Notes: a model not told the origin generated them from the sequence alone. A stretch of DNA of 64,000 bases from Mesosutterella multiformis (GCF_003402575.1 NZ_BGZJ01000001.1:434001-498000), one strand, 5' to 3'; shown: positions 7,095-16,872, numbered from the stretch's first letter. Numbers and translations are program-made.

Positions 7095-9146
7095 TTACGG
7101 TGCCGGAGCGGCGTCGGATTCCGGAGCAGATTCAGCGGCAGGTTCGGCCGCGGATTCCGGGCTTTCCGCCGGGGCTTCAGGCGCGCCGGCTTCGGCGGCT
7201 GACGCGGCGGCTTCCTCAGGCACGGCTTCCGGCGCCTCTTCCTCAGGCTCCTCGTCACCCAGCTCCTGCACTTCGTCTCTCACTTCCTTAAGGCGAACCT
7301 CGAGGACGAGCCCGATGTAGTCAAGGCCGAGGATATCGAGCACCACCTTCTTGCCGCGCGGCAGCTCCGGGAGCCCCGGCACGCGCTGCGTGAACGGGAT
7401 GCCGTCAAAGCGGACGAGGTCACCCTTCACAACGATGCCCTCAATCTGCTTCACATTTTCCTGAGCGATCCAGCGAAGCGACCAGTAGCGCTCCATCCGG
7501 GTCTGGAAGTCCTTGTAAAGACCGTAAATATTCTCGAACTGCGCGACGATCATGAAGAAGTCGGAGTCATTCCGCTCGTAGGGAGGCTTCTCTCCCATCA
7601 CGGTCGCGATGATCTGCTGCTGATTCACAAGGTCAACGTAGCGGCGGAGCGGTGACGTGCACCAGGAGTAGCGCGCCACGCCGAGGCCGTCGTGCGGGCC
7701 TCCGACCGTGCTCATGCGGACGCGGCCCATTCTCTGGCTGCGGTAGATGCCGGCCGTGCCGTGCTCTTCAAGCCACTCGCCCCAGACGCTGTTCGCGAAA
7801 ATCATGGCCTCAGCCACCACGAGGTCGAGCGGTTCGCCGCGCCGGCGTCCCTTCACGTGAATGATGGCGTCTTCGCCCTCACCCTCCAGATCAAAGAACC
7901 AGTCAATCTTTCCCTTCACCTCAGGGCGTCCCCGCACGGCCTCGCGCTCCGCCTGCAGGTGCTTCGCGAAGTGCCAGAGGTAGCGGATATCCTCCGCGTG
8001 CGGAATCGTGAGCGTGCCGGCCTCAACCGCCTCTTCCGACACCTGTTCATCCCACTGGTCGTAACGGAGGTTGTCGCCCATCCGGATCCGCTCAAGCCGC
8101 GTATCGGTTGAGAGCACACTCATCGTCTCGTCATCCACCATCGCGTAAAGCGAGAGGCAGGGAACAAGGCGCCCCTCGTCGAGCGAATACGCCTTCACCC
8201 AGTTTTCAGGGAGCATCGTGGTCTTAAGACCCGGCGCGTAGACGGTCGACATACGGTTCCGGACGAAGAGATCCATCGGATCCCCGCGCTGCATGCCGAT
8301 GGAAGGCACCGCGATATGGATACCGATCCGGGTCTTGCCGCCCTCCATGTGAGTGACGGACGTCGCGTCATCGATTTCGGTCGTGCTCGAATCGTCGATC
8401 GAGAACGGCACGGCGTCAGAGACCGGAAGGTCATCTCCCCGGCCTTCAGGCGGCTGCGGGAGGGTATCCGGGAAGCCAGCGCCCTCCGGGAAATTCTCGG
8501 CGTAGAACGAATCGACATGCCAATGCCACGGCGACGCGATCGCCTTCAGTTCGAGGAGGAGCTTAAGCGGCGTCATGCGGCGTTCGGCCGCGGCGTCAGA
8601 AAGCGCCTTCCACTCGATGCTGTTCTTATCCGCGTGAATCAGGAGCCCGATCGGATCAGCGCTGATCTCAGGCGGCACGGTGCCCGCAACGAGCTCCGCG
8701 GTGATGGCCTTCTTATGCTCTTCCTGCTTACGCTTTCTCTCAAGCGCCTCAAGCGCCCGCTTCAGGATTTCTTCCGGTGCCGCCTTGAAGCGGCCGCGGC
8801 CCTTGCGGTAGAAGTAGACCGGCGACTCATAGAGCTTCATCAGGAGGCCGGCCTTCGCGATATTTGTTTCCTCGTCCCCGAAATACTCAGCCGCCAGATC
8901 CTCGTAGCTGAACTCATCCTTCGGTGCCACCTCCCAGAGGAAGCTCGGATCGAGTTCCGCGGCCTGCGCCTGGGCCTTCTCCATGAAGGCCTGAGGCGAC
9001 GGCTGCTCGAAGCTGAAGAAGACCTTGGAGCCCTTCACCTTCGTGCGCTTTCCGGTCGAAAGCTCCACCTGATAGGTTGCGCTCGTCGAAGAAAGTACAG
9101 ACCCGGCCTTGAAGGAGCCGTTGTCGTCAAAAAAAAGATTGGTCAT
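7095..9146 (-). CDS. RNase II/R-family exoribonuclease (RNB domain)
   Basis: Processive 3'–5' exoribonuclease of the betaproteobacterial RNase II-like clade. The 683 residues have the RNB core starting near 240. The active-site cluster is at 250–260 (IDDSSTTEIDD): three of the four metal-binding aspartates of E. coli RNase II are aligned and the Asp207 position is Glu, which I believe is usual in this clade. The later YSWCTSPLRRYVDLVNQ motif is the family's C-terminal RNB signature. No clear S1 domain is present; the last 55 residues are a low-complexity Glu/Ala/Pro tail. It is followed by aroE and preceded by the YqiA-like gene (18 bases). Confidence 0.9.
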   Translation of the reverse strand: MTNLFFDDNGSFKAGSVLSSTSATYQVELSTGKRTKVKGSKVFFSFEQPSPQAFMEKAQAQAAELDPSFLWEVAPKDEFSYEDLAAEYFGDEETNIAKAGLLMKLYESPVYFYRKGRGRFKAAPEEILKRALEALERKRKQEEHKKAITAELVAGTVPPEISADPIGLLIHADKNSIEWKALSDAAAERRMTPLKLLLELKAIASPWHWHVDSFYAENFPEGAGFPDTLPQPPEGRGDDLPVSDAVPFSIDDSSTTEIDDATSVTHMEGGKTRIGIHIAVPSIGMQRGDPMDLFVRNRMSTVYAPGLKTTMLPENWVKAYSLDEGRLVPCLSLYAMVDDETMSVLSTDTRLERIRMGDNLRYDQWDEQVSEEAVEAGTLTIPHAEDIRYLWHFAKHLQAEREAVRGRPEVKGKIDWFFDLEGEGEDAIIHVKGRRRGEPLDLVVAEAMIFANSVWGEWLEEHGTAGIYRSQRMGRVRMSTVGGPHDGLGVARYSWCTSPLRRYVDLVNQQQIIATVMGEKPPYERNDSDFFMIVAQFENIYGLYKDFQTRMERYWSLRWIAQENVKQIEGIVVKGDLVRFDGIPFTQRVPGLPELPRGKKVVLDILGLDYIGLVLEVRLKEVRDEVQELGDEEPEEEAPEAVPEEAAASAAEAGAPEAPAESPESAAEPAAESAPESDAAPAP

Positions 9147-9164
9147 ATGTGTTGCAGCCGGAAT

Positions 9165-9764
9165 TCAGTTTGAGTCGGCCGGCGAAGGCACCGCTTCAGG
9201 GCGCGTGGCGCAGAAGTCGGTTATTGCCGGACTGTATTGGTCAAAGTTGCTGATCTGATGATCGCCCTGCGGCACCAGTACGCGTTTCGCTGTCTGGTAT
9301 TTTCTGTCCGCCTCGTGCCAGTCGAGGACTTCGTCCGCGGTGGAGAGCAGCACGAGATAGCGGGTAGGCATTGTAATCGCTGGAGTATCCAGTCTGAGGA
9401 GCTGATCAGCGTAGTCCTCAGTAATCACCACACGGCGCTTTCCGCCGTATGTCTCCTGCTCACCCAGAAAATCCCGGACAAGCTCCCAGGGGCGCACCAC
9501 CGGGTTCAGGAGCACCGCGCGGCACCCGGTTTTCTCCGCGAGCCACGTCGCGTAAAACCCGCCGAGACTGGATCCCACAACGGTCAGCTCCTCTGGCGGC
9601 ATCCCCGCCGTAAATCTCGCGAGCATCGCCGCTACCTGATCCGGAGACATCGTGAGATCCGGAGCGAAGAAGGGGATCCCACGCCTCTTATGTTCAAGCG
9701 CGAGGATTCTCCCCTTTTTCGAGTCAGGAGAAGAGAGAAAGCCGTGAAGATATATGGTCGCCAT
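9165..9764 (-). CDS. YqiA/YcfP-type alpha/beta-hydrolase
   Basis: Small serine-hydrolase-fold protein of the UPF0227/YqiA family; E. coli YqiA has esterase activity, but the substrate is unknown. The 199 residues show HGFLSSP at 7–13, the nucleophile elbow GSSLGG at 64–69 with Ser66, a later Asp in the STADEVLDW segment and a histidine in QGDHQISNF, completing a Ser–Asp–His triad. It lies 22 bases after mpl and 18 before the RNB gene, so all three are probably one transcript. Confidence 0.85.
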   Translation of the reverse strand: MATIYLHGFLSSPDSKKGRILALEHKRRGIPFFAPDLTMSPDQVAAMLARFTAGMPPEELTVVGSSLGGFYATWLAEKTGCRAVLLNPVVRPWELVRDFLGEQETYGGKRRVVITEDYADQLLRLDTPAITMPTRYLVLLSTADEVLDWHEADRKYQTAKRVLVPQGDHQISNFDQYSPAITDFCATRPEAVPSPADSN

Positions 9765-9786
9765 CCAGTCTCAGCCCTCCTCCCGC

Positions 9787-11139
9787 TCAGGATGCCTTTT
9801 CGCGGAGCGCGGCGAGAAGCTTTCCATGCACGCCGCCGAAGCCCCCGTTGCTCATCACGAGAATGCTGTCGCCAGGCGCCGCGTAGGCTGCCGCTTCCTT
9901 TACGAGAAGATCAAGATCGGTGTAGGTGTGAGCCTTATCACCGAGCGGCGCGAGCGCCTCTGCCTCATTCCAGCGGACACCGGCCCCGGCGTAGCAGAAC
10001 ACCTGATCCGCGTCACTCAGAGACCCCGGAAGCGCCGCGCGCATGGTACCCATCTTCATCGTGTTGGAGCGGGGTTCAAGCACCGCGATGAGGCGCCCCT
10101 TGCCGTAGCCGATCTTCCCGCGGAGCGCGGCGATCGTTTCGCGGATCGCGGTCGGGTGATGCGCAAAATCGTCGATCACCGTAACCCCGTCCTCAGTTCC
10201 CTTCACTTCAAGGCGGCGCTTCACGCCGGAGAAGCTTTCCATCGCGGCGATCGCCTCACGCGGATCCACGCCGGCGTCGCGAGCCGCGGCGATTGCGGCA
10301 AGCGTGTTCAGCTGATTGTGACGCCCGAGGAGCGGGCTCTTCAGAATGCCGAAAGACTCACCCCGGAAGGCCACTTCGCCATCCTCGGAAATCGTCCAGC
10401 CATTCTCCGAATCAAACCGCTCCACCCGGCTCCAGCAGCCCATCTCGAGCACCCGGTCCAGCGTCGCGCTCTGACCGTTCGCGACGATGAGCGCCTTCTG
10501 CGCCATCGTGCGCACGAGGTGGTGGAAACTCTTCTCGATCGCCTCGACATTCTCAAAGATGTCCGCGTGATCGTATTCGAGGTTATTCAGAATGGCGGTG
10601 CGGGGACGGTAGTGCACAAACTTGCTTCTCTTATCGAAGAAGCAGGTGTCGTATTCGTCGCCCTCAATCACAAAGTACGGGCTCTCAGGCGACAGCCGCG
10701 CGCTGTGGCTGAAGTTCGACGGCACGCCGCCGATCAGGTACCCAGGAGCCTTGCCGCAGGCTTCAAGAATCCAGGCGAGCACCGAGCTCGTCGTGGTCTT
10801 GCCGTGCGTGCCGGCCACCGCCATCACGTGGCGTCCCTGCAGAATATGTTCGCTGATCCACTGCGGACCCGAGGTATACGGTTCCCCGGCATTCAGAATC
10901 GCTTCGAGAAGCGGGTTGCCGCGCGAAATCGCGTTCCCGATCACCCAGAGATCCGGATGAATCGACAGCTGCTCTTCGCCATACCCTTCATAGAGCTCAA
11001 TACCGAGACCGCGAAGCTGATCGCTCATCGGCGGGTAGACCCCCGCGTCGCACCCCGTGACCTTATGCCCCGCCTGAACAGCGAGCTGCGCCACGCCGCC
11101 CATGAAAGTTCCGCAAATTCCTAGGATATGTATGTGCAT
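9787..11139 (-). CDS. mpl: UDP-MurNAc:L-Ala-gamma-D-Glu-meso-DAP ligase Mpl
   Basis: Peptidoglycan-recycling ligase that joins the recovered tripeptide to UDP-MurNAc, bypassing MurC–E. From the ATG at 11137–11139 the protein has 450 residues, close to E. coli Mpl (457). MHIHILGICGTFMGG begins the N-terminal Rossmann domain, [10 protein letters not shown] (110–119) is the ATP loop and NLEYDHADIF is the central-domain motif. A longer in-frame start at 11202 would add 21 unconserved residues; the internal ATG has an AGGCG upstream. It acts downstream of AmpD, also encoded here. Confidence 0.93.
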   Translation of the reverse strand: MHIHILGICGTFMGGVAQLAVQAGHKVTGCDAGVYPPMSDQLRGLGIELYEGYGEEQLSIHPDLWVIGNAISRGNPLLEAILNAGEPYTSGPQWISEHILQGRHVMAVAGTHGKTTTSSVLAWILEACGKAPGYLIGGVPSNFSHSARLSPESPYFVIEGDEYDTCFFDKRSKFVHYRPRTAILNNLEYDHADIFENVEAIEKSFHHLVRTMAQKALIVANGQSATLDRVLEMGCWSRVERFDSENGWTISEDGEVAFRGESFGILKSPLLGRHNQLNTLAAIAAARDAGVDPREAIAAMESFSGVKRRLEVKGTEDGVTVIDDFAHHPTAIRETIAALRGKIGYGKGRLIAVLEPRSNTMKMGTMRAALPGSLSDADQVFCYAGAGVRWNEAEALAPLGDKAHTYTDLDLLVKEAAAYAAPGDSILVMSNGGFGGVHGKLLAALREKAS

Positions 11140-11274
11140 TGGATAACGCCTGCATCCGGCCGCGTCCGGCTTCGGATGCCTCAGAAAAAAGATGCTCATC
11201 ATTGTAGCGGCTGAGGCAGACCCGCTAAGGCGTCTCCGCTAGACTAGCCGGGGTGAATTGTTTCAGAGTGAAGC

Positions 11275-11925
11275 ATGGATACTGAAATTGAAGAAGCCGC
11301 CGCTTACGCGGCGCGGCTGATTGTGGATCAGCACTGCAGCTGGGCGCTCGCCCGGACAAAACTCACCGAGGCGTTCGGCAAGCGCTGCCCGATGCCGTCG
11401 GGAGCGGATGTGGAAACCGCCGTGCGGGAGCATCTCAGCATCTTTTATCCGGATCATCCAGCGCTGCTCGCCGCGCTCCGCGCGGAGGCGGCCGCTGTCA
11501 TGCGGGATCTCGCTGAGGCCGGCATCACGGCCTACCTTGCGGGTCCCGTGCTGAACGGCGCGGCGACTGATGACTCCAATATCACGCTTGAATGCTTCGC
11601 GGAAAGCGGGAAGGACGCGGAGCTCGCACTCCTCAATCTCAATATCAACTGGGAGCCGATTGACCCGCAGGCCACGCCGTCCCTTCACCCGATGGAGGCG
11701 CTCGGGTGGCTGCGCCCCATCCGGCGGGGCTCCCCGCTCTCACGCCTCCTCCCCTTCGCGCACTCGGTCGGCGTCTCTCTTGAAGTGCTGCCGCTCCGGG
11801 ATCTCGGCGCGAATCCAAGGAAACGCGCCCCGGATATCTATCAGACCGATATCGAGGCTTCAGGCCGCGCGTCACTCGATGACCTTCTCAGCCTGCTGCG
11901 CGACACCGCACATCATCCGGATTAA
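11275..11925 (+). CDS. Conserved betaproteobacterial protein beside mpl, function unknown
   Basis: A 216-residue soluble protein without signal peptide or membrane helix. The N-terminus (EEAAAYAARLIVDQHCSWA) and the central segment (AGPVLNGAATDDSNITLECF, then KDAELALLNLNINWE) resemble, from memory, an uncharacterised Burkholderiales family that sits divergently next to mpl and is sometimes called nucleotidyltransferase-like; I cannot verify that. Good codon structure and a start ATG following GTGAAGC support it as a real gene. It is divergent from mpl, with 135 bases between starts. I assign no function. Confidence 0.75.
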   Translation: MDTEIEEAAAYAARLIVDQHCSWALARTKLTEAFGKRCPMPSGADVETAVREHLSIFYPDHPALLAALRAEAAAVMRDLAEAGITAYLAGPVLNGAATDDSNITLECFAESGKDAELALLNLNINWEPIDPQATPSLHPMEALGWLRPIRRGSPLSRLLPFAHSVGVSLEVLPLRDLGANPRKRAPDIYQTDIEASGRASLDDLLSLLRDTAHHPD

Positions 11926-12217
11926 CCTATTTTTGAGAATCCGGGGTTTTCTGTTCTGCGCATTGTCTCTTACAATCGCAGTCGGAGATTTTTAACGCTT
12001 TTTAGCGACATTTCACGGCAAAATAGAGGTTGCCCGCTTTTTCCGGGACTCCCGCAGGACGCGAAAGGCACTGAGAAAAGCGAAAAATTCTGAAGTATCT
12101 CTATAAGTTATCTACTGATGCCGGTTCTTGCTGCATGACAGCCACTGCCGGCTTGTTAAGACAAAATCGGACGGCTTTCCTACCCGGTAAAAGAGCCAGT
12201 CTGAAGCGAAGGACATT
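11926..12217 (+). promoter_or_regulatory. Leader/promoter region of the accBC operon
   Basis: This 292-base gap has no credible gene. TACAAT at 11971–11976 is a good −10 candidate, but the matching −35 is weak. Nearer accB, GCCGG (from about 12120) pairs with CCGGC near 12155 around an inner GCTG/CAGC pair, giving a possible leader hairpin about 60 bases before the accB start. accBC transcripts in other proteobacteria have long leaders and are autoregulated by AccB; whether that holds here is inference. In many Burkholderiales aroQ sits directly before accB; it is not here. Confidence 0.35.
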
Positions 12218-12703
12218 ATGGATCTGAGAAAAATTAAAACCCTGATCGACCTCGTGCGCGAAAGCGGCGTTGCTGAACTCGAGGTTAATGAAGGCGAAGA
12301 TCATCTCCGTATTGTGAACACCCACGGCACCGCCTCGCCCCTGCCCGCAGGCACCGTGCTCACCGACCTTTCCGCGTTTTCCGCTCCGGCCGCTGCTGTT
12401 CCCGCGGTTCCGGCCGCCGCTCCCGCTCCGGCTGCCGCGGAAGCTGCCCCGCAGCCCGCAGTTCCTGCCGGCAAGCCCGTGACGAGCCCGATGGTCGGTA
12501 CGTTCTACCGTTCTCCTTCGCCTGAAGCGAAGCCGTTTGTCCAGGTGGGCGACACGGTGAAGAAGGGCGACACGCTCTGCATCATCGAAGCCATGAAGCT
12601 GCTGAACGAGATTGAAGCGGAAGAAGACGGCGTGATCAAGGAAGTCCTCGTTGAAAACGGACAGCCTGTTGAATTCGGTCAGCCTCTCTTTATTCTTGGA
12701 TAA
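12218..12703 (+). CDS. accB: Biotin carboxyl carrier protein of acetyl-CoA carboxylase
   Basis: Carries biotin between the biotin carboxylase and carboxyltransferase in the first step of fatty-acid synthesis. It has 161 residues: an N-terminal dimerisation region, a flexible Ala/Pro-rich linker (about 55–85) and the biotinyl domain with the EAMKL motif, where Lys127 is the biotin attachment site. GAAGGA lies 7 bases before the ATG. The stop is 5 bases before accC, forming the usual accBC pair. Confidence 0.97.
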   Translation: MDLRKIKTLIDLVRESGVAELEVNEGEDHLRIVNTHGTASPLPAGTVLTDLSAFSAPAAAVPAVPAAAPAPAAAEAAPQPAVPAGKPVTSPMVGTFYRSPSPEAKPFVQVGDTVKKGDTLCIIEAMKLLNEIEAEEDGVIKEVLVENGQPVEFGQPLFILG

Positions 12704-12708
12704 AACCC

Positions 12709-14058
12709 ATGTTTGGAAAGATTCTTATTGCCAACAGAGGGGAAATCGCGCTGCGAATCCAGCGCGCCTGCCGCGAGCTCGGCATTAAAACGGTAGTCGT
12801 TCACTCGATGGCGGACGCTGACGCGAAGTACGTCCGCCTCGCTGACGAGAGCGTCTGCATCGGACCCGCTCCCTCCTCTCAGTCCTACCTGAACATTCCC
12901 GCGATCATCGCTGCGGCCGAAGTGACGGACGCAGAGGCGATCCACCCGGGCTACGGCTTCCTCTCTGAAAACGCGGACTTTGCCGAACGCGTTGAGCAGT
13001 CAGGATTTGCCTTCATCGGACCGCGTCCTGAGACGATCCGCCTGATGGGCGACAAGATCCAGGCGAAGAAAGCCATGATTGAAGCCGGCGTGCCCTGCGT
13101 GCCGGGCAGCGAAGGCGCTCTGCCGGATGATCCGGATGAGATCCGCCGCATCGCGCGCGAGGTCGGCTACCCCTGCTTCATCAAGGCGAGCGGTGGCGGC
13201 GGTGGACGCGGCATGCGCGTGGTCCGCAGCGAAGCCGCGCTTATCAACTCCGTGAAACTCACGAAGCAGGAAGCGAAATCCGCTTTCGGCAATCCTGAGG
13301 TCTACATGGAGAAGTTCCTCGAGAATCCGCGTCACATCGAAATCCAGATTCTCTGCGACAACTTCAGAAACTGCGTTTACCTCGGCGAGCGCGACTGCTC
13401 GATGCAGCGCCGCAACCAGAAGGTGATGGAAGAGACGCCGGCTCCCGGCATTCCGCGCCGTCTGATCGACCGCCTCGGCAAGCGCTGCGTCGAAGCCTGC
13501 AAGAAGATCGGCTACCGCGGCACGGGCACCTTTGAGTTCCTGTACGAAAACGGCCAGTTCTACTTCATCGAAATGAACACCCGAGTGCAGGTTGAGCACA
13601 CGGTGACCGAGGAAGTGACGGGCGTCGATATTGTCGCGGAGCAGATCAAGATCGCGGCCGGCGAACGGCTCGAGCTGAAGCAGCGCGATATCCAGATCAA
13701 CGGTCACGCGATCGAATGCCGAATCAATGCTGAGGATCCGTACACCTTCGTGCCGTCTCCCGGAAAGGTCACTGCCTGGCATCTGCCCGGCGGCCCTGGC
13801 ATCCGTATCGATACGCATGTGTTCGCCGGCTACACCGTGCCGCCTTACTACGACTCGCTTATCGCGAAGCTCGTGGCGCACGGCCACACCCGCGAGCAGG
13901 CTATTGCCCGTATGAGCATCGCTCTCTCGGAATTCGCGGTTGAAGGCATCAAGACCAACATCCGGCTTCACCGCGATATCATGGCGGACGAAAAAGTGCG
14001 CCAGGGCGGTGTCAGCATCCACTATCTGGAAGAGAAGCTGAAGACGCTTCATTCCTGA
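12709..14058 (+). CDS. accC: Biotin carboxylase subunit of acetyl-CoA carboxylase
   Basis: ATP-grasp enzyme that carboxylates the biotin on AccB using bicarbonate. The 449-residue length equals the E. coli enzyme. [17 protein letters not shown] opens the N-terminal domain; [11 protein letters not shown], Lys159 and the SGGGGGRGM glycine loop at 161–169 bind ATP, and [18 protein letters not shown] contains the metal and catalytic residues. It is followed after 31 bases by prmA, an order common in Burkholderiales. Confidence 0.98.
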   Translation: MFGKILIANRGEIALRIQRACRELGIKTVVVHSMADADAKYVRLADESVCIGPAPSSQSYLNIPAIIAAAEVTDAEAIHPGYGFLSENADFAERVEQSGFAFIGPRPETIRLMGDKIQAKKAMIEAGVPCVPGSEGALPDDPDEIRRIAREVGYPCFIKASGGGGGRGMRVVRSEAALINSVKLTKQEAKSAFGNPEVYMEKFLENPRHIEIQILCDNFRNCVYLGERDCSMQRRNQKVMEETPAPGIPRRLIDRLGKRCVEACKKIGYRGTGTFEFLYENGQFYFIEMNTRVQVEHTVTEEVTGVDIVAEQIKIAAGERLELKQRDIQINGHAIECRINAEDPYTFVPSPGKVTAWHLPGGPGIRIDTHVFAGYTVPPYYDSLIAKLVAHGHTREQAIARMSIALSEFAVEGIKTNIRLHRDIMADEKVRQGGVSIHYLEEKLKTLHS

Positions 14059-14089
14059 TCGGCAGTACCCCGGCATCCTAGGAGAAAAA

Positions 14090-14998
14090 ATGCAGGAAAT
14101 TACGCTTTACGCCGACCGCGGCAATGCTGAAGCGATCGGCGACATGCTGATGGAAGCCGGGGCTAGCAGCTACACGACGCAGGACGCAGACGCGGATACG
14201 CCGTCTGAGTCCCCCCTCTTCGGCGAACCGGGTCTGGAACCCAAGGTCCAGGCCTGGAACCGCTCGCTTCTTACTGTCCTCGCGGACGATGGTTTCGACT
14301 GGAAAACATCGCTCGCCGTGATCGAAAAGGCGCTCGGCATTGAGAAGCTTGAAGTGAAGTCCGTGGAAGCTGTGCCTGATGTTGACTGGGTCCGCATCAC
14401 GCAGGCTCAGTTTCAGCCGATCCAGGCCTCGCGCAGGCTCTGGATTGTGCCCTCCTGGTCCGAACCGCCGTCCCCTGACGCGCTCAATATGAAGCTCGAT
14501 CCGGGCGTCGCCTTCGGCACCGGAAGCCATCCGACCACGCATCTCTGCATTCAGTGGCTCGATGAGAATCTGAAGAAAGGCGAAACCGTTCTTGACTACG
14601 GCTGCGGCACCGGCATTCTCGCGATCGCGGCCGCCATGTTCGGCGCGGGCTCGGTCGAAGGCTGTGATATCGATCCGCTCGCGGTTGAAGCCTCCCGTTT
14701 CAACGCCGAAAACAACGGCGTGACCGGAAACTTCTGCCTTCCTGACGGGATTCCTGCCGGGAAGCCTTATGATATCGTCATCGCCAACATCCTCTGCAAT
14801 CCGCTGATTTCGCTTTCTCCCACACTCTGCGGCCATGTCGCCGAGGGCGGGCAGCTGGTGCTGTCGGGCATTCTCGATGACCAGGTGGACCGTATCATTG
14901 AAGCGTTCCGCAAGGCGGATCCTGCCATCACGCTCTCGCGGTGGCGTTCTGAAGAGGGCTGGAATGTCCTCAGCGCCCGGAGGGCGGCTTCGCTTTAA
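14090..14998 (+). CDS. prmA: Ribosomal protein L11 methyltransferase PrmA
   Basis: Trimethylates lysines and the N-terminus of ribosomal protein L11. The 302 residues have a variable N-terminal substrate-recognition domain, then the class I SAM fold: FGTGSHPTTHLC at 142–153, DYGCGTGILA at 169–178, an acidic GCDIDPLAVEAS motif and VIANILCNPL, the family's catalytic-region signature. AGGAGA lies just before the ATG. It is co-directional with accC and the DUF3426 gene. Confidence 0.96.
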   Translation: MQEITLYADRGNAEAIGDMLMEAGASSYTTQDADADTPSESPLFGEPGLEPKVQAWNRSLLTVLADDGFDWKTSLAVIEKALGIEKLEVKSVEAVPDVDWVRITQAQFQPIQASRRLWIVPSWSEPPSPDALNMKLDPGVAFGTGSHPTTHLCIQWLDENLKKGETVLDYGCGTGILAIAAAMFGAGSVEGCDIDPLAVEASRFNAENNGVTGNFCLPDGIPAGKPYDIVIANILCNPLISLSPTLCGHVAEGGQLVLSGILDDQVDRIIEAFRKADPAITLSRWRSEEGWNVLSARRAASL

Positions 14999-15012
14999 AA
15001 GGCTTCATCTCT

Positions 15013-15855
15013 ATGGCTCTTGTTGTTCGCTGTCCCATCTGCGGCTGCATCTATCAGGTAACTCCGGAAGACCTCGAGGCCGACAACGGGCGGCTTCGCT
15101 GCGGCATCTGCCAGACCCGGTTTGATGCCTCGGAGACGCTTCGCAAGGTGGATGACGACGTGCTCGACGGTCTTCTGAACCGCCGCGGCTCTGCCCCCGA
15201 ACCGAGAGCCGCAGAGACGCCGGCTGCTCAGCCCGCCGCGGCGCGCCCTGCGGCTTTTTCCGCTTCTCCCGCGTCCGAACGGTCCATGCCGAACGACGCT
15301 CAGGAAGAAAAGCGCCCCGTTTTCAGCCGTCTGAATTCACTTTCCCCGAAACTCGGCTCAGTCACCATTCCGACCGCCGTGAAACGGGGTAATCGTCTTT
15401 TCTGGCCGATCGGCGTTGCTGTCCTGATTCTCGTCATTCTCTGGCAGCTGCTGTCGCTCTTCGGCCCCGTGCTCGGCCGCTACGTGCCGGCTGTGCTTTC
15501 AGCCCGCCAGGCGGTCTGCGGCGTGATTCCCTGCCCCGGTCCCGGCAGTGAAGGCGTGAATCCCTTCGCGGTTGAGAATTTCGCCCTGACCCCGATCACG
15601 ATGGATAGCTATGAGATCCATCTGACGCTCGCGAATAACGGCGCGGAGAGCCTTCCGCTTCCGGTGCTTGAGGTGACTTTCACCGATGACCGCGGCCTTA
15701 TCGCGATCCGCCGCCTCGTAAAGCCTGAGGAATACGCGGGACAGGGTTCCGGCACGCGGCTTGGCGCCGCGAAGACGCTCCCTGTACGCTTCGCCTTCAC
15801 GCTTTCCGGCAGCCACCCCGCTTCCTGCACCGTACGCGCGGTGCCCCAGAACTGA
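15013..15855 (+). CDS. Zinc-ribbon and DUF3426 membrane protein
   Basis: A 280-residue protein with an MJ0042-type zinc ribbon (Cys7, Cys10, Cys30, Cys33), a disordered Ala/Pro linker, one membrane helix (about 130–152) and a C-terminal periplasmic DUF3426 domain of about 110 residues. The arrangement puts the zinc ribbon in the cytoplasm and DUF3426 outside. The family is widespread next to prmA in betaproteobacteria and has no established function. It starts 14 bases after prmA and is followed by the PfkB kinase after 21. Confidence 0.88.
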   Translation: MALVVRCPICGCIYQVTPEDLEADNGRLRCGICQTRFDASETLRKVDDDVLDGLLNRRGSAPEPRAAETPAAQPAAARPAAFSASPASERSMPNDAQEEKRPVFSRLNSLSPKLGSVTIPTAVKRGNRLFWPIGVAVLILVILWQLLSLFGPVLGRYVPAVLSARQAVCGVIPCPGPGSEGVNPFAVENFALTPITMDSYEIHLTLANNGAESLPLPVLEVTFTDDRGLIAIRRLVKPEEYAGQGSGTRLGAAKTLPVRFAFTLSGSHPASCTVRAVPQN

Positions 15856-15876
15856 TCGCGCTGGCGGGGAACCGCG

Positions 15877-16815
15877 ATGGCTATTCTGATTTCAGGCTCC
15901 GTCGCCTATGACAGCGTCTGCTCCTACGGCGGACGGTTCGATGAGATGCTGCTCCCCGATGAGCTTTCGCATCTCAACCTCACCTTTCTCGCGGACACCC
16001 TGGAACGCTATTTCGGCGGCTGCGCCGGCAATATCGCCTGGGCAATGAAAGCCGCGGGAGGCTCCCCACGGCTTCTCGCGATGCTGGGGAAGGATGGAGC
16101 CGCTTACCGAGACCATCTGGACAAAGCCGGGATCGATTCCCGCTTCGTGAAGGACGCACCGGATGAGTGGACCGCCCAGGCCTTTATTACCACGGATTCT
16201 CTCGGAAACCAGCTCACGACGTTTCACGCCGGTGCGATGGACCTCCTCCAGGTGCCGGACCACGAAGCGCTTTCAGGCGTCTCTGCCGCGCATATCGCAC
16301 CGGGCGGCCTTCGCTCCATGGCGTCTCAGGGAGAGCTCTATCGGAAGCTTGGCATCCCCTACGTTTTTGATCCCGGCCAGGCGACATCGCAGCTGTCGCC
16401 CGCGGCTCTGACGGAGCTCTCTCTCGGATCCATGCTGATCTGCGTTTCCGAGTATGAGGAAAAGCTCCTCGCTGACCGCACAGGGCTCGATAGAAAAAAG
16501 CTTGTCACGCCTTCCCGCTCGCTCCTCGTCACACGGGGAGGAGAAGGATCCGTGATTTATACCGAGGAGCGGGAGATCCGGATCCCGGCCGTACAGCCGC
16601 TTCGTATCGCGGATCCGGTGGGAGCCGGGGACGCCTACCGCGGAGGACTCCTTCGGGGACTGGAACTCGGTCTGCCCCTGGAAACCTGCGGCCGCATCGG
16701 TTCCACCATCGCGTCCTTTAAGCTTGAGGCACCGGGCGGCCAGGCGTACAGCCCGACTCTGAGCGACATCGCCGCCCGCTACCAAATGGTGTGGGGCACC
16801 CCTTATCCCGGATAA
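15877..16815 (+). CDS. PfkB-family carbohydrate/nucleoside kinase (adenosine-kinase-like)
   Basis: ATP-dependent sugar or nucleoside kinase of the ribokinase superfamily. The 312 residues show GGCAGNIA at 47–54, the PfkB first-signature region, and DPVGAGDAYRGG at 246–257, the second signature with catalytic Asp252 and the anion hole. The N-terminal GSVAYDSV differs from the GNA/GNI seen in ribokinase and fits the betaproteobacterial adenosine-kinase-like group that follows prmA. The exact substrate cannot be told from sequence. A strong terminator follows. Confidence 0.88.
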   Translation: MAILISGSVAYDSVCSYGGRFDEMLLPDELSHLNLTFLADTLERYFGGCAGNIAWAMKAAGGSPRLLAMLGKDGAAYRDHLDKAGIDSRFVKDAPDEWTAQAFITTDSLGNQLTTFHAGAMDLLQVPDHEALSGVSAAHIAPGGLRSMASQGELYRKLGIPYVFDPGQATSQLSPAALTELSLGSMLICVSEYEEKLLADRTGLDRKKLVTPSRSLLVTRGGEGSVIYTEEREIRIPAVQPLRIADPVGAGDAYRGGLLRGLELGLPLETCGRIGSTIASFKLEAPGGQAYSPTLSDIAARYQMVWGTPYPG

Positions 16816-16818
16816 CAA

Positions 16819-16858
16819 TACGCCGTCCGATCATTGCTGAAAGGACGGCGTCTTTCTT
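16819..16858 (+). terminator. Rho-independent terminator of the accBC–PfkB operon
   Basis: ACGCCGTCC (16820–16828) pairs perfectly with GGACGGCGT (16843–16851) around a 14-base loop, followed by CTTTCTT. It lies immediately after the PfkB-kinase stop and 15 bases before the convergent tolA stop. On the minus strand the tail is not T-rich, so it mainly serves the plus-strand operon. Confidence 0.85.
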
Positions 16859-16872
16859 AAAACTCCAACTGT

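Noticed and set aside
8366-8401. Asp to Glu change in the RNB active-site cluster (TTEIDD)
   Set aside because: It looked like a lost metal ligand, but Glu at this site is, as far as I recall, usual in the betaproteobacterial RNase II-like clade, so I do not treat it as inactivation.
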